Below are positions 1 to 12,966 of a stretch of 64,000 bases of DNA, one piece after another. Location of the stretch: contig CM074823.1 of assembly GCA_037447605.1 (NCBI GenBank), positions 21,179 through 85,178 of the forward strand, read 5' to 3'. The notes below the pieces were generated by a model. That model worked only from the letters and a program-made list of their open reading frames with translations. It was not told the origin of the DNA and did no database searches. The position numbers and the translations under genes were made by a program. Source of the stretch: Zygnema circumcarinatum (Eukaryota > Streptophyta > Zygnematophyceae > Zygnematales > Zygnemataceae). The first letter of the stretch is position 1. Each line of letters begins with the position of its first letter.

Positions 1-2136
1 TTATACGCCTTATTTTCTTTTTACTCTCTTTTGCACCGAAATTTCGCGGCGTTACTCTGATGAGTCCGCCGTATGCACAAAAAGTTTGAGTCATTTAAGC
101 GTTCTCCATGTCCGGATATGGACACGTTTTTGTGACCGCGTCGCGATAGGTTGTACGTTCTATACACGTCCACTCCGTTATATATAACTTTTTGTCTTTT
201 ACTTTTTTGTGCTCCGGAAATTTCTTAGCGTCACTCCTTTTATTATTGTCAGCCCGTATGCACAAAAGATTAGATCCATTGGCGTTCTCCGCCCATTATT
301 CAGATATAGATTGTTTGTGACACGTCGCGATAAGTTGCGTTCTATATATATCCCACTCCGTTATACCTGCTTTTTGTCTTTTATTCTTTTGCACCGAAAT
401 TTCTCATCGTCACTCTATAGTGAGTCCGCCGTATGCACAAAAAGTTTGAGTCAATTTGGCGTTCTCCCCATTCAAATATGGACGTTTTTGTGACACGTGC
501 AATAGGTTGCGTTCCTATACACGTCCACTCCGTTATATATAATATTTTTGTCTTTTATTCTTTTGCACCTAAATTTCCGGCGTCACTCATAGTGAGTCCG
601 CCGTATGCACAAAAAGTTAGAGTCGATTAAAAGCGTTCTCCATTACGATATGGACGTTTTGTGACACGTCGCGATGGAGTTGGTTCTGCACTCCGTTATA
701 CATAACTTTTGTGTCTTTTACTCTTTTCCACCGAAATTTCTCAGCGTCACTCTACAGTGAGTCCGCCGTATGCACAAAACGTTTGAGTCAATTAAGCGTT
801 CTCCCAATTCAGATATGGACGTTTTTGTGACACGTGCAATAAGTTGCGTTCCTATACACGTCCACTCCGTTATATATAACTTTTTTGTCTTTTACTTTTG
901 TGCTCCGAAATTTCTTAGCGTCACTCTACTGTGTGTCCGCCGTATGCACAAAAAGATTGAGTCCATTTGGCGTTCTCCCTATTCAGATATGGACGTTTTT
1001 GTGACACGTGCTATAGGTTGCGTTCCTATACACGTCCACTCCGTTAATCATAACTTTTTTGTCTTTTAGTTTTTTGCACCGAAATTTCCCAGCGTCACTC
1101 TACAGTGAGTCCGCCGTATGCACGAAAAGTTTGAGTCAATTAAGCGTTCTCCCTATTCAGATATGGACGTTTTTGTGACACGTGCAATAGGTTGCGTTTC
1201 TATACACGTCTACTCCGTTATACATAACGTTTTTGTCTTTTTCGCTTTTGCACCGAAATTTCTCAGCGTCACTCTACAGTGAGTCCGCCGTATGCACAAA
1301 AAGTTTGAGTCAATTAAGCGTTCTCCCTATTCAGATATGGACGTTTTTGTGACACGTGCAATAAGTTGTGTTCCTATACATGTCCACTCCGTTATACATA
1401 ACTTTTTTGTCTTTTACTCTTTTGCACCGAAATTTCTCAGCGTCACTCTACAGTGAGTCCGCCGTATGCACAAAAAGTTTGAGTCAATTAAGCGTTCTCC
1501 CTATTCAGATATGGACGTTTTTGTGACACGTGCAATAGGTTGCGTTCCTATACACGTCCACTCCGTTATACATAACTTTTTTGTCTTTTATTCTTTTGCA
1601 CCGAAATTTCTCAGCGTCACTCTACAGTGAGTCCGCCGTATGCACAAAAAGTTTGAGTCAATTAAGCGTTGTCCCTATTCAGATATGGACGTTTTTGTGA
1701 CACGTGCAATAAGTTGCGTTCCTATACATGTCCACTCCGTTATACATTACTTTTTTGTCTTTTACTCTTTTGCACCGAAATTTCTCAGCGTCACTCTACA
1801 GTGAGTCCGCCGTATGCACAAAAAGTTTGAGTCAATTAAGCGTTCTCCGTATTCAGATATGGACGTTTTTGTGACACGTGCAATAGGTTGCGTTCCTATA
1901 CACGTCCACTCCGTTATACATAACTTTTTTGTCTTTTATTCTTTTGCACCGAAATTTCTCAGCGTCACTCTACAGTGAGTCCGCCGTATGCACAAAAAGT
2001 TTGAGTCAATTAAGCGTTCTCCCTATTCAGATATGGACGTTTTTGTGACACGTGCAATAGGTTGCGTTCCTATACACGTCCACTCCGTTATACATAACTT
2101 TCTTGTCTTTTATTCGTTTGCACCGAAATTTCTCAC
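1..2136 (+). repeat. 174-bp satellite array, subfamily A
   Basis: About 12 head-to-tail monomers. The landmark GTATGCAC recurs at 942, 1116, 1290 and 1464, a strict 174-bp step. Type A monomers carry the phrases TTCAGATATGGACGTTTTTG and GACACGTGCAATAGGTTGCG. The first roughly 770 bp are less regular (steps of 165-185 bp, with GTCGCGATA variants), as expected near a satellite edge, although the window opens inside the array. No gene lies here; the open frames are by-products of the period being 58 codons. Confidence 0.95.
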
Positions 2137-5100
2137 TATATACGTCCACTCCGTTATTTATAACTTTTTTGTCTTTTACTTTTTAGCACCGAAATTTCTT
2201 TGCGTCACGCTACAGTGTTTCTGCCGTATGCAAAAAAAGTTTGAGTCAATTAAGCGTTCTCCGTATTGAGTTATGGACCGTTTAGTGATACGTGCAACAC
2301 GTTTTTTTACTATAGACGTCCACTCCGTTAAATATAACTTTTTTGTCTTTTTCTTTTTTGCACAGAAATTTCTCTGCCTCACGCTACAGTGTGTTTGCCG
2401 TATGCAAAAAAAGTTTGAGTCAATAAGGCGTTCTCCGTATTCAGTTATGGACCGTAGAGTGACACGTGCAACACGTTTTTTTACTATATACGTCCACTCC
2501 GTTATATATAACTTTTTTGTCTTTTACTTTTTTGAACCGAAATTTCTCTGCGTCACGCGACAGTGTGTATGCCGGATTTACAAAAAGTTTGAGTCAATTA
2601 CGCGTTCTCCGTATTCAGTTACGGACCGTTGAGTGACACGTGCAACACGTTTATTTACTATATACGTCCACTCCGTTATATATAACTTTTTTGTCTTTTA
2701 CTTTTTTGCATAGGAATTTCTCTGCGTCACGCTGCAGTGTGTTTGCCGTATGCAAAAAAAGTTTGAGTCAATTAAGCGTTCTCCGTATTGAGTTATGGAC
2801 TGTTTAGTGACACGTGCAACACGTTTTTTTACTATATACGTCCACTCCGTTATATATAACTTGTTTTTCTTTTACATTTTTGCACCGAAATTTCTCTGCG
2901 TCACGCTACACTGTGTTTTCCGTATGCAAAAAAAGTTTAAGTCTATTAGGCGTTCTGCGTATTCAGTTATGGACTGTTTAGTGACACGTGCAACACGTTT
3001 TTTTACTATATACGTCCACTCCGTTATATATAACTTGTTTTTCTTTTACATTTTTGCACCGAAATTTCTCTGCGTCAAGCGGCAATGTGTCTGCCGAATG
3101 CAAAAAAAGTTTGAGTCAATTAGGCGTTCTCCGTATTCAGTTATGGACCGTTTAGTGACACGTGCAACACGTTTTTTTACTATATACGTCCACTCCGTTA
3201 TATATAACTTTTTTGTCTTTTACATATTTGCACCGAAATTTCTCTACGTCACGCTATAGTGTGTCTGCCGTATGCAAAAAAAGTTTGAGTCACTTAGGCG
3301 TTCTCCGTATTCAGTTATGGACCGTTGAGTGACACGTGCAACACGTTTTTTTACTATATACGTCCACTCCGTTATATATAACTTTTTTGTCTTTTATTTT
3401 TTTGCATAGGAATTTCTCTGCGTCACGCTGCAGTGTGTCTGCCGTATGCAAAAAAAGTTTGAGTCAATTAGGCGTTCTCCGTATTCAGTTATGGACCGTT
3501 GAGTGACACGTGCAACACGTTTTTTTACTATATACGTCCACTCCGTTATATATAACTTTTTTGTCTTTTTTTTTTTTTTACCGAAATTTCTTTGCGTCAC
3601 GCTACAGTGTGTCTGCCGTATGCAAAAAAAGTTTGAGTCAATTAGGCGTTCTCCGTATTCAGTTATGGACCGTTGAGTGACACGTGCAACACGTTTTTTT
3701 ACTATATACGTCCACTCCGTTATATATAACTTTTGTGTCTTTTACTTTTTTGCACCGAAATTTCTCTACGTCACGCGACAGTGTGTATGCCGGATGCACA
3801 AAAAGTTTGAGTCAATTAGGCGTTCTCCGTATTCAGTTATGGACCGTTGAGTGACACGTGCAACACGTTTTTTTACTATATACGTCCACTCCGTTATATA
3901 TAACTTTTTTGTCTTTTACATTTTTGCACCGAAATTTCTCTGCGTCACGCAACAGTGTGTCTGCCGTATGAAAAAAAAATTTTGAGTCAGTTAGGCGTTC
4001 TCCGTATTCAGTTATGGACCGTTTAGTGACACGTGCAACACGTTTTTTTACTATATACCTCCACTCCGTTATATATAACTTTTTTGTCGTTTACATTTTT
4101 GCACCGAAATTTCTCTACGTCACGCAAGAGTGTGTCTGCCGAATGCAAAAAAAGTTTGAGTCATTTAGGCGTTCTCCGTATTCAGTTATAGACCGTTGAG
4201 TGACACGTGTACCACAAGTATTTACTATATACGTCCACAGCGTTATATATAACTTTTTTATCTTTTTTTTTTTTTGCACCGAAATTTCTTTGCGTCACGC
4301 TAGAGTGTGTCTGCCGTATGCAAAAATAGTTTGAGTCAATTAGGCGTTCTCCGTATTCAGTTATGGACCGTTTAGTGACACGTGCAACACGTTTTCTTAC
4401 TATATACATCCACTCCGTTATATATAACTTTTTTGTCTTTAACATTTTTGCACCGAAATTTCTCTGCTCATGCTACAGTCAATTTGCCGTATGCAAAAAA
4501 AGTTTGAGTCAATTAGGCGTTCTCCGTATTCAGTTATGGACCGTTTAGTGACACGTGCAACACGTTTTTTTACTATATACATCCACTCCGTTATGTATAA
4601 CTTTTTTGTCTTTTACTTTTTTGCACCGAAATTTCTTTGCGTCACGCTACAGTGTTTCAGCCGTATGCAAAAAAAGTTTGAGTCAATTAAGCGTTCTCCG
4701 TATTGAGTTATGGACCGTTTAGTGACACGTGCAACACGTTTTTTTACTATATACGTCCACTCCGTTATATATAACTTTTTTTGTCTTTTACTTTTTTGCC
4801 TCGAAATTTCTCTACGTTACGCGACAGTGTGTATGCCGGATGCACAAAAAGTTTGAGTCAATTAGGCGTTCTCCGTATTCACTTATGGACCGTTGAGTGA
4901 CACGTGCAACACGTTTATTTACTATATACGTCCACTCCGTTATATATAACTTTTTTGTCTTTTCTTTTTTTGCACCAAAATTTCTCTACGTCACGCTACA
5001 CTATGTTTTCCGTATGCAAAAAAAGTTTAAGTCTATTAGGCGTTCTGCGTATTCAGTTATGGACCGTTGAGTGACACGTGCAACACGTTTTTTTACTATA

Positions 5101-8057
5101 TACGTCCACTCCGTTATATATAACTTTTGTGTCTTTTACTTTTTTGCACCGAAATTCTCTACGTCACGCGACAGTGTGTCTGCCGTATGCAAAAAAAGTT
5201 TGAGTCAATTAGGCGTTCTCCGTATTCAGTTATGGACCGTTTAGTGACACGTGCAACACGTTTTTTTACTATATACGTCCACTCCGTTATATATAACTTT
5301 TTTGTCTTTTACTTTTTTGCACCGAAATTTCTCTACGTCACGCTGCAGTGTGTCTGCCGTATGCAAAAAAAGTTTGAGTCAATTAGGCGTTCTCCGTATT
5401 CAGTTATGGACCGTTTAGTGACACGTGCAACACGTTTTTTTACTATATACGTCCACTCCGTTATATATAACTTTTTTGTCTTTTACATTTTTGCACCGAA
5501 ATTTCTCTACGTCACGCTACAGTGTGTCTGCCGTATGCAAAAAAAGTTTGAGTCAATTAGGCGTTCTCCGTATTCAGTTATGGACCGTTTAGTGACACGT
5601 GCAACACGTTTTTTGACTATATACCTCCACTCCGTTATATATAACTTTTTTGTCTTTTACATTTTTGCACCGAAATTTCTCTGCGTCACGCTACAGTGTG
5701 TCTGCCGTATGCAAAAAACGTTTGAGTCACTTAGGCGTTCTCCGTATTCAGTTATGGACCGTTTAGTGACACGTGCAACACGTTTTTTTACTATATACCT
5801 CCACTCCGTTATATATAACTTTTTTGTCTTTTACATTTTTGCACCGAAATTTCTCTACGTCACGCGACAGTGTGTCAGCCGTATGCAAAAAAAGTTTGAG
5901 TCAATTAAGCGTTCTCCGTATTCAGTTATGGACCGTTTAGTGACACGTGCAACACGTTTATTTACTATATACGTCCACTCCGTTATATATAACTTTTTTG
6001 TCTTTTACTTTTTTGCATAAGAATTTCTCTGCGTCACGCTGCAGTGTGTCTGTCGTATGCAAAAAAAGTTTGAGTCAATTAGGCGTTCTCCGTATTCAGT
6101 TATGGTCCGTTTAGTGACACGTGCAACACGTTTTTTTACTATATACCTCCACTCCGTTATATATAACTTTTTTGTCTTTTACATTTTTGCACCGAAATTT
6201 CTCTGCTCACGCTACAGTGTGTCTGCCGTATGCAAAAAAAGTTTGAGTCAATTAGGCGTTCTCCGTATTCAGTTATGGACCGTTTAGTGACACGTGCAAC
6301 ACGTTTTTTTACTATATACGTCCACTCCGTTATATATAACTTTTGTGTCTTTTACTTTTTTGCACCGAAATTCTCTACGTCACGCGACAGTGTGTATGCC
6401 GGATGCACAAAAAGTTTGAGTCAATAAGGCGTTCTCCGTATTCAGTTATGGACCGTTGAGTGACACGTGCAACACGTTTATTTACTATATACGTCCACTC
6501 CGTTATATATAACTTTTTTGTCTTTTCTTTTTTTGCACCAAAATTTCTCTGCGTCACGCTACACTGTGTTTTCCGTATGCAAAAAAAGTTTAAGTCTATT
6601 AGGCGTTCTGCGTATTCAGTTATGGACCGTTTAGTGACACGTGCAACACGTTTTTTTTCTATATACGTCCACTCCGTTATATATAACTTTTTTGTCTTTT
6701 ACATTTTTGCACCGAAATTTCTCTGCTCAGGCTACAGTCAATCTGCCGTATGCAAAAAACGTTTGAGTCAATTAGGCGTTCTCCGTATTCAGTTATGGAC
6801 CGTTTAGTGACACGTGCAACACGTTTTTTGACTATATACCTCCACTCCGTTATATATAACTTTTTTGTCTTTTACATTTTTGCACCGAAATTTCTCTGCG
6901 TCACGCTACAGTGTGTCTGCCGTATGCAAAAAAAGTTTGAGTCACTTAGGCGTTCTCCGTATTCAGTTATGGACCGTTTAGTGACACGTGCAACACGTTT
7001 TTTTACTATATACCTCCACTCCGTAATATATAACTTTTTTGTCTTTTACATTTTTGCACCGAAATTTCTCTCCGTCACGCTACAGTGTGTCAGCCGTATG
7101 CAAAAAAAGTTTGAGTCAATTAAGCGTTCTCCGTATTCAGTTATGGACCGTTTAGTGACACGTGCAACACGTTTTTTTACTATATACGTCCACTCCGTTA
7201 TATATAACTTTTTTGTCTTTTACATTTTTGCACCGAAATTTCTCTGCGTCACGCTACAGTGTGTCTGCCGTATGCAAAAAAAGTTTGAGTCAATTAGGCG
7301 TTCTCCGTATTCAGTTATGGACCGTTTAGTGACACGTGCAACACGTTTTTTGACTATATACCTCCACTCCGTTATATATAACTTTTTTGTCTTTTACATT
7401 TTTGCACCGAAATTTCTCTGCGTCACGCTACAGTGTGTCTGCCGTATGCAAAAAAAGTTTGAGTCACTTAGGCGTTCTCCGTATTCAGTTATGGACCGTT
7501 TAGTGACACGTGCAACACGTTTTTTTACTATATACCTCCACTCCGTAATATATAACTTTTTTGTCTTTTACATTTTTGCACCGAAATTTCTCTCCGTCAC
7601 GCTACAGTGTGTCTGCCGTATGCAAAAAAAGTTTGAGTCACTTAGGCGTTCTCCGTATTCAGTTATAGACCGTTGAGTGACACGTGCAACACGTTTTTTT
7701 ACTATATACGTCCACTCCGTTATATATAACTTTTTTGTCTTTTACATTTTTGCACCGAAATTTCTCTACGTCACGCGACAGTGTGTCTGCCGTATGCAAA
7801 AAAAGTTTGAGTCACTTAAGCGTTCTCCGTATTCAGTTATGGACCGTTTAGTGACACGTGCAATACGTTTTTTTACTATATACCTCCACTCCGTTATATA
7901 TAACTTTTTTGTCTTTTACATTTTTGCACCAAAATTTCTTTACGTGACGCTACAGTGTGTCTGTCGTATGCAAAAAAAGTTTGAGTCAATTAGGCGTTCT
8001 CCGTATTCAGTTATGGACCATTTAGTGACACCTGCAACACGTTTATTTACTATATAC
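2137..8057 (+). repeat. 174-bp satellite array, subfamily B
   Basis: About 34 monomers of the same family. Type B has GTATGCAAAAAAAGTTTGAG, TTCAGTTATGGACCGTTTAG and GACACGTGCAACACGTTTTT. Landmarks at 5359, 5533, 5707 and 5881 are 174 bp apart. It joins type A through a partial monomer at 2136/2137, where the second half of a unit is repeated. A three-monomer higher-order repeat is visible around 6733-7680. The array stops abruptly at 8057, inside a monomer. Long frames across it (for example 5127-6020 and 6750-7676) are the same 58-residue phrase repeated and are not taken as genes. Confidence 0.95.
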
Positions 8058-8416
8058 TGTTGGTGCAAGGAGGGCCAGAGGGCAGACTTCAAGGAAGGGA
8101 TAAATACATGCCCGGATGAAGCTCAAAACTTTCTTCATCTTCCACTTGGGCCACATACCGCTTCCTTCACAAACTACCTTCCATCCACCCCTTGCCAGGT
8201 GCGCACAGCGGAAAACTAAAAGCGACACCTACAAGAACACTTCAACTCCTCCATGGTCTCGGCTCCTCAAGTCGACGCTCCTTCAATGATCTCCTCATGT
8301 GGAGCAACACACCGCCCATACAATGGCTGCCTCCACTCATCCACCACGTCAATCTTACACGAGGACTCACATGACAAATGATGCAGTAATAAGGAGGAAG
8401 CCCACGGCCATAAAAC
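8058..8416. other. Unassigned spacer between satellite and copia LTR
   Basis: Unique-looking sequence with no recognised coding potential or repeat, lying between the truncated satellite and the terminal TGTTG of the copia LTR. Short frames on both strands match nothing I recognise. Confidence 0.5.
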
Positions 8417-9331
8417 TGTTGAGATTGAGGGGTCAAAAACTGAGCCCCCTCTGGTCGTGTCTTCTCCCGTGTTGTTCTCGGCCATGATGACTACCGTGAG
8501 CAAAGCATGAACTGAGCGACAGTGTGTAAGAGAAAAGCCCACCGGCCGAAAACCTCTTCTTTATACAATGAAAGATACAACAGGCGCAGGCAGCAAACTA
8601 CTCCTGGCTCTGGCTCTATCCTACGCTCTCTACTAAGCGTTGCTTGCGGCTGCCCCTGACTACCACACCCTTCCTCAGACAGCTACCTACACTCGGGAAG
8701 CACTGCTCCGAGTGCAGTAGCAGTAGGCATGAGCCTCCCCATAAAGGCTCGGGTGATTCGGAGCTGCTTCTCGCTGAGCTGCTTATGTAGCTCGCCGGCA
8801 GTGATCTCGTCACGCTGCCTGCATGCACAGGCTGTGTACAGACCCCCACGCGGCTCGTGGTCCGCCATGGCATTCTCCGTGCGCCTTAGTGCGCCTCTGT
8901 GCAGAGGTCTCTGCACAGGGTGGCATGGCTCAGTGGGAGGGGAGCACACTCAGAGTGAGTGCGCTTGACGCCAGCCAAGGCTGAAGCGTTTTCGTAACGC
9001 TGCTTCTTCGGTGTGCGCGCGAACTAAGGCTACTTAACCGGGAACTCGTCCTGTTTCAGTTCCGAAGTCGCGCTGCTGGCTTATCACGTCGGGCGGCCCG
9101 CTTCATATTCCATCTCCGCCTTAGTCGCGCCGCGCTTCTCCGGCCAAGCCGTCTGCATTGCCCGAACATTTTGCTGTTCGTCACATCACGGTGGCTCATG
9201 ATTTAACCTCGATCTCTGGCCACGCTCAAGGCTGACCATCCTTGTCGCTACGCCCGCCTAAGTCCCAGGTCCTTCATGCCCTAGAGAGTCTATGTCCCAA
9301 ATAGTTGTACGGTCTCTAGCGCTGTACAACA
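8417..9331 (-). repeat. 3' LTR of copia R1
   Basis: Bounded by TGTTGAGATTG at 8417 and GTACAACA ending at 9331. On the minus strand it begins TGTTGTACAGCG just after the polypurine tract AAGAGGGGGA. A TATA-like TGTATAAAGAAG sits on the minus strand near 8556-8567, followed by a leader, consistent with an LTR promoter. Related LTRs lie at 13941-14791, 15997-17388 and 30004-30792. Confidence 0.85.
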
Positions 9332-9486
9332 ATCCCCCTCTTGGGGCTAGGCACGATAGGGTCCCAATCCGAGGAGGTGATTGTTCCCTCCACATTGTCG
9401 TCCCTTTAAACTCCCCTTCGGCCAGCATATCTGCGCCCATGTCAGCCGCCCGTACGAATGACACCGCTGAGTCTTCCAAAGATCCA

Positions 9487-10407
9487 CTAACCTCTCGCGG
9501 AAGTGGTACCGATCTTGATATGCTTGCTCTTCCGATGAAATACAGGGTTCTCAATGAGCGCGATCGAAGATTGGTTGTCCGACAGAATCTGCACCGGGAG
9601 TTGTGGTCGGTCACACTCATCAAAGAAGAGCGCGATCCACACGGCCTCCCTGGCTGCGTGACACGCGGCCATATACTCAGATTCGGTAGAAGATAACGCC
9701 ACCGTTTCGTGCAGTTTCGAACTCCAAGAAATGACGCCGCCCGCGTTCAGAAACGCGTATCCAGATGTCGATCTGGCCGTATCCGGGTCACCTCCCCAAT
9801 CAGCGTCGGTGTATCCGTACACTTCGCTGCCGCTCCCCCTCTCGAATCGGATTCCATAATGAAGCGTACCTTTGAGGTATCGAAAGATCCTCTTAACCGC
9901 TTCCCAATGTTGTACCCCCGGATTCTCCATGTACCGGCTGGCCGTACTCACGGCCTTGGCGAGATCTGGGCGCGTTCCCACCATGAGGTACATCAGGCTG
10001 CCGATCGCAGACCTGTACGGAATCTTCTCCATCTCCTTTCTCCCCGCTGCCGTCCGCGGGCTCATGTCCGCGCTGAGCTGCATGCTCCCGTCCATGGGGG
10101 AGGAGCACGGGGTACACTTCTCCATTCTGAAGCGTGCTAGCACCTCCCTAGCGTACTTCTCCTGGCTTAAGAACAAGCTGCTATCCTTTCCCCTCTTAAG
10201 CTGAATTCCTAAGAGGTACTCCGCAGGTCCAAGATCACTCATCTGAAAGCTCTTTCTCAGCAGGTCCTTGAGGCCCTGAATGCTCACCATTGAAGCGCTC
10301 ACGATGATAAGGTCATCGACGTAGATGCCGACGAACATCTGAGCCGCTCCTTCTCCCGTCTTGTAGACCGAGTGGTCTGCTTGGAAGCGGGTGAAGCCAT
10401 TCATCAA
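9487..10407 (-). pseudogene. copia pol fragment: reverse transcriptase C-terminus and RNase H
   Basis: A 306-residue open stretch with classic copia landmarks. It has the reverse-transcriptase catalytic YVDD within MFVGIYVDDLIIV, the SLMYLMVGTRPDLAKAVS segment, RNase H motifs YTDADWGGD and SSTESEYMA, and the terminal [20 protein letters not shown]. The normal extension to a tryptophan-rich end is lost: the frame shifts after KHIKI and stops, while the related fragment at 15700-15908 keeps it. The upstream part of the polymerase is frameshifted, so no full-length enzyme is encoded. Confidence 0.93.
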
Positions 10408-10678
10408 GAGCAGTTCGTGTATCTTTTGATACCAGATCCTAAACTTGCTTATGAGACGGTAAACTTCTCACAAGCTGGGTTTCAGGTGTCAGCTCCTGGT
10501 TCAGCACCGTCCCTTCAAGTTACTTTTCATATGATGCTCTCCTCTAAATCCCCGTCAAGGAAGGCTGTCTTGATGTCCAGTTGATGGGCGTGCGGTTCCT
10601 TCTCAACCACGGATGGAAGTGGGAGTCGCGGGAGAATGAGACTGACAACATCAAAGCATTAGTAATGTATGCCGAGAT

Positions 10679-11059
10679 TTATGCGCAAATCCCTTCACCA
10701 CTAGCCTCCGCCTTATGTCTGTTACACTCCGTCTGATTTCCTCTTGATTTTGAAGACCCACCACTGCAACCTCCTGGCCTCCAGCACCGGAGGTGGCGGC
10801 TCAGCAGCGTGGTCTGCATGGCAGCATCGAGTGCACTCTTGATGGCCACCTTCCACTTGAGCCGCATCAGTGGCACTGCGACGCTCGGAGATACGTTTGC
10901 GGCTCCCATCATGCCATGAGGCGGGTCGCATTCTGGCAAAATGGGCGGTGAGGGAGCTCTCTCTTGCAAGCTCTTCTCTCCTTGCTCATGGCTCCTGGTA
11001 GTCCTGCTACTTACGGACCATTTCATTTGGTACATGTGCTTCTGTAGGTGGCTTGTCAC
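10679..11059 (-). pseudogene. Frameshifted N-terminal part of the copia reverse transcriptase
   Basis: Two overlapping minus-strand frames share the conserved copia start. One gives WVFKIKRKSDGV and the other RRLVVKGFAHKSRHTLL, which in intact elements form one continuous K-W-V-F-K...ARLVVKGF segment. This shows at least two frameshifts in this stretch. The integrase region further upstream (11.1-12.9 kb) is too decayed for me to place individual motifs. Confidence 0.7.
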
Positions 11060-12966
11060 GTAGTTCAGAGTGAACCCCTTTGCATTTCATCAAGGTAGAT
11101 CCATCGTGGCGTGGAATCCAGTCCAGTCATGCTGGTCCTCAATTGCTTCTTCTTCGGGTTCAGTTCGCATCAGAGTCGTCGTTCTTCAGCTGTCTTCTAG
11201 GCGGGCAGCTCCTCTTGAGGTGTCGGGGAGGGATCATGCGGCGCCTCCGGGCGCCGTGCGAATTCTTCTTGCGACTCCGATGCCGCTGGAAACAAGGGGG
11301 CAGTGGTAGGGGGTGAAGTTGACTCACTCCCAAAGATGTCCCTTACTGGAAGGAACTCAATGTCGGGAGGTGGCTCCACACCTGTTCGCATCTGCTGCTC
11401 TCCCTTGGAATTTCTCCATCGACTTGGCACCGCGGCTTGACATAACCTTTTGGTGGGAAGGGTAGGTCCTCCCAAGGCTGTCGACGTGTGCGGGAAGTAG
11501 CCAAACTCGCTTCTCGGCTAAACTTTTGTATCTAACTTGACCTTTGAAGGGGCTGCACACTAAGGCCCCAGACTCTTAAGCTGTGGCTCAGCTTGTTGGC
11601 TCCCACATTTCCTGGGTACTTTCTTCTCATCTTTAAGAGACACTGGAAGGACACCTGCGATCAGGCTGGGATGAGTGTTCTTCCCCAAAGTCAAAGTAAA
11701 GGGGGACTCACTCAGGCATAGCTCTGCATGTCAGCCGAGGATTCAATTCACCCTTAGCCGCGTCTTGCAGGCTCTTAGGAGGGTAAATTCATCTCAACTC
11801 CAAAATCATTTGAATAGGCAGAATCTCAGGACTCTCTCCTCCATTGTGATTCAGATCCTTCTCTCAGTATGCCTTCTACCTCACTGCAGAGCCCAGGAAG
11901 GTCTCAAGCGCCTCACTTTTAAACTTCACAGTCACCCATATCTGCTGGAATAATCATGGGGAAGGTGATGAAATGCCTTGAAGCTAGCCAACTTCAGCTG
12001 GGAGTGATCGAGCAGGCGTGGGTCAGGCCTAGGACCAACTCCAACGGCTTGGGCACGCGACATGTTCTCCCGCTCCAAAGCTCTTGAAAGGGTGCGTGTG
12101 TCTTGCCAAGGACGGCAGTCGGGGCGGGCGGCTTATCATGTCGGGATCTTCGTCGAGGAACCCCTCGACCGGCTGGCGAGGGCCTGCGGCAGCAACGCAA
12201 ATGACAAGTCGGCGTGCCACAATTGCAAGGCGATGCGAGTTTCATGTGCGGATTCCTGTTCTTCGATGAAGTACAACCGCGTGCTCTTCTAAATATTTCG
12301 ACTTGTCATGTCCAGGCGGCGTCGGCTTCGGAACTTTATGAGTGGATCCACCTGAGCCCCAAAGCAGTGCATCGCGATTCCACTCGGTTCGCGTCCCTCC
12401 GCGGTCCTTCAGCGCATCAAGCGCGGCGGCTCCCGCTCGCGGTTTCCCTCCGGAGGCGCGGCACAGCTCCTTTGTCGCTGCTCCCGGTGCTCAGATGGGC
12501 AGGGTTGCGGTCATCAGATCCACTGTGTCGGCATGCCTGGCGATCAGGTTCAGTCTCACACACTCCCTTGGCACGGGTCCTGTGCTCAGTGGCGGTGCCG
12601 GTGGTGGCACGCGGCAGGCTGCGGTGGTGAGCAGGCCATGAGGGCCGCATCAATCCTTTGCATGCTGGTGGCGCAGTGAGCAGATTCCTTCTAGAAGAAA
12701 GCCAGTCTCAAAAGTTAAATCCATCCCTCTATGTACCTGCAAAGAACCTTCTGGTTTTTCTGTGGCTATCTTGCAGGACTGCTAGAAGACCCCTCATATC
12801 CGCCCTTAGAGCCTCGCTAAGGAGAAGATTATATCTCATTGGTGGACACACTACCAATCTAAGTTTGACAGCCTCCTTCTCCTGGGGCAGCAGACAAACC
12901 CACCATGAGTGGCGGAGACCTCATCTGGGTTCCATCACGGCTGAGTGGCTGGTAGAGCAGCATCAT

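Noticed and set aside
5127-7676. Long open frames of 297 and 308 residues in the satellite
   Set aside because: They are the 58-residue translation of the 174-bp monomer repeated; no start context, no domain, and other monomers carry stops.
1-8057. CRISPR-like regular repeats
   Set aside because: Whole monomers repeat with no unique spacers; this is a eukaryotic satellite.
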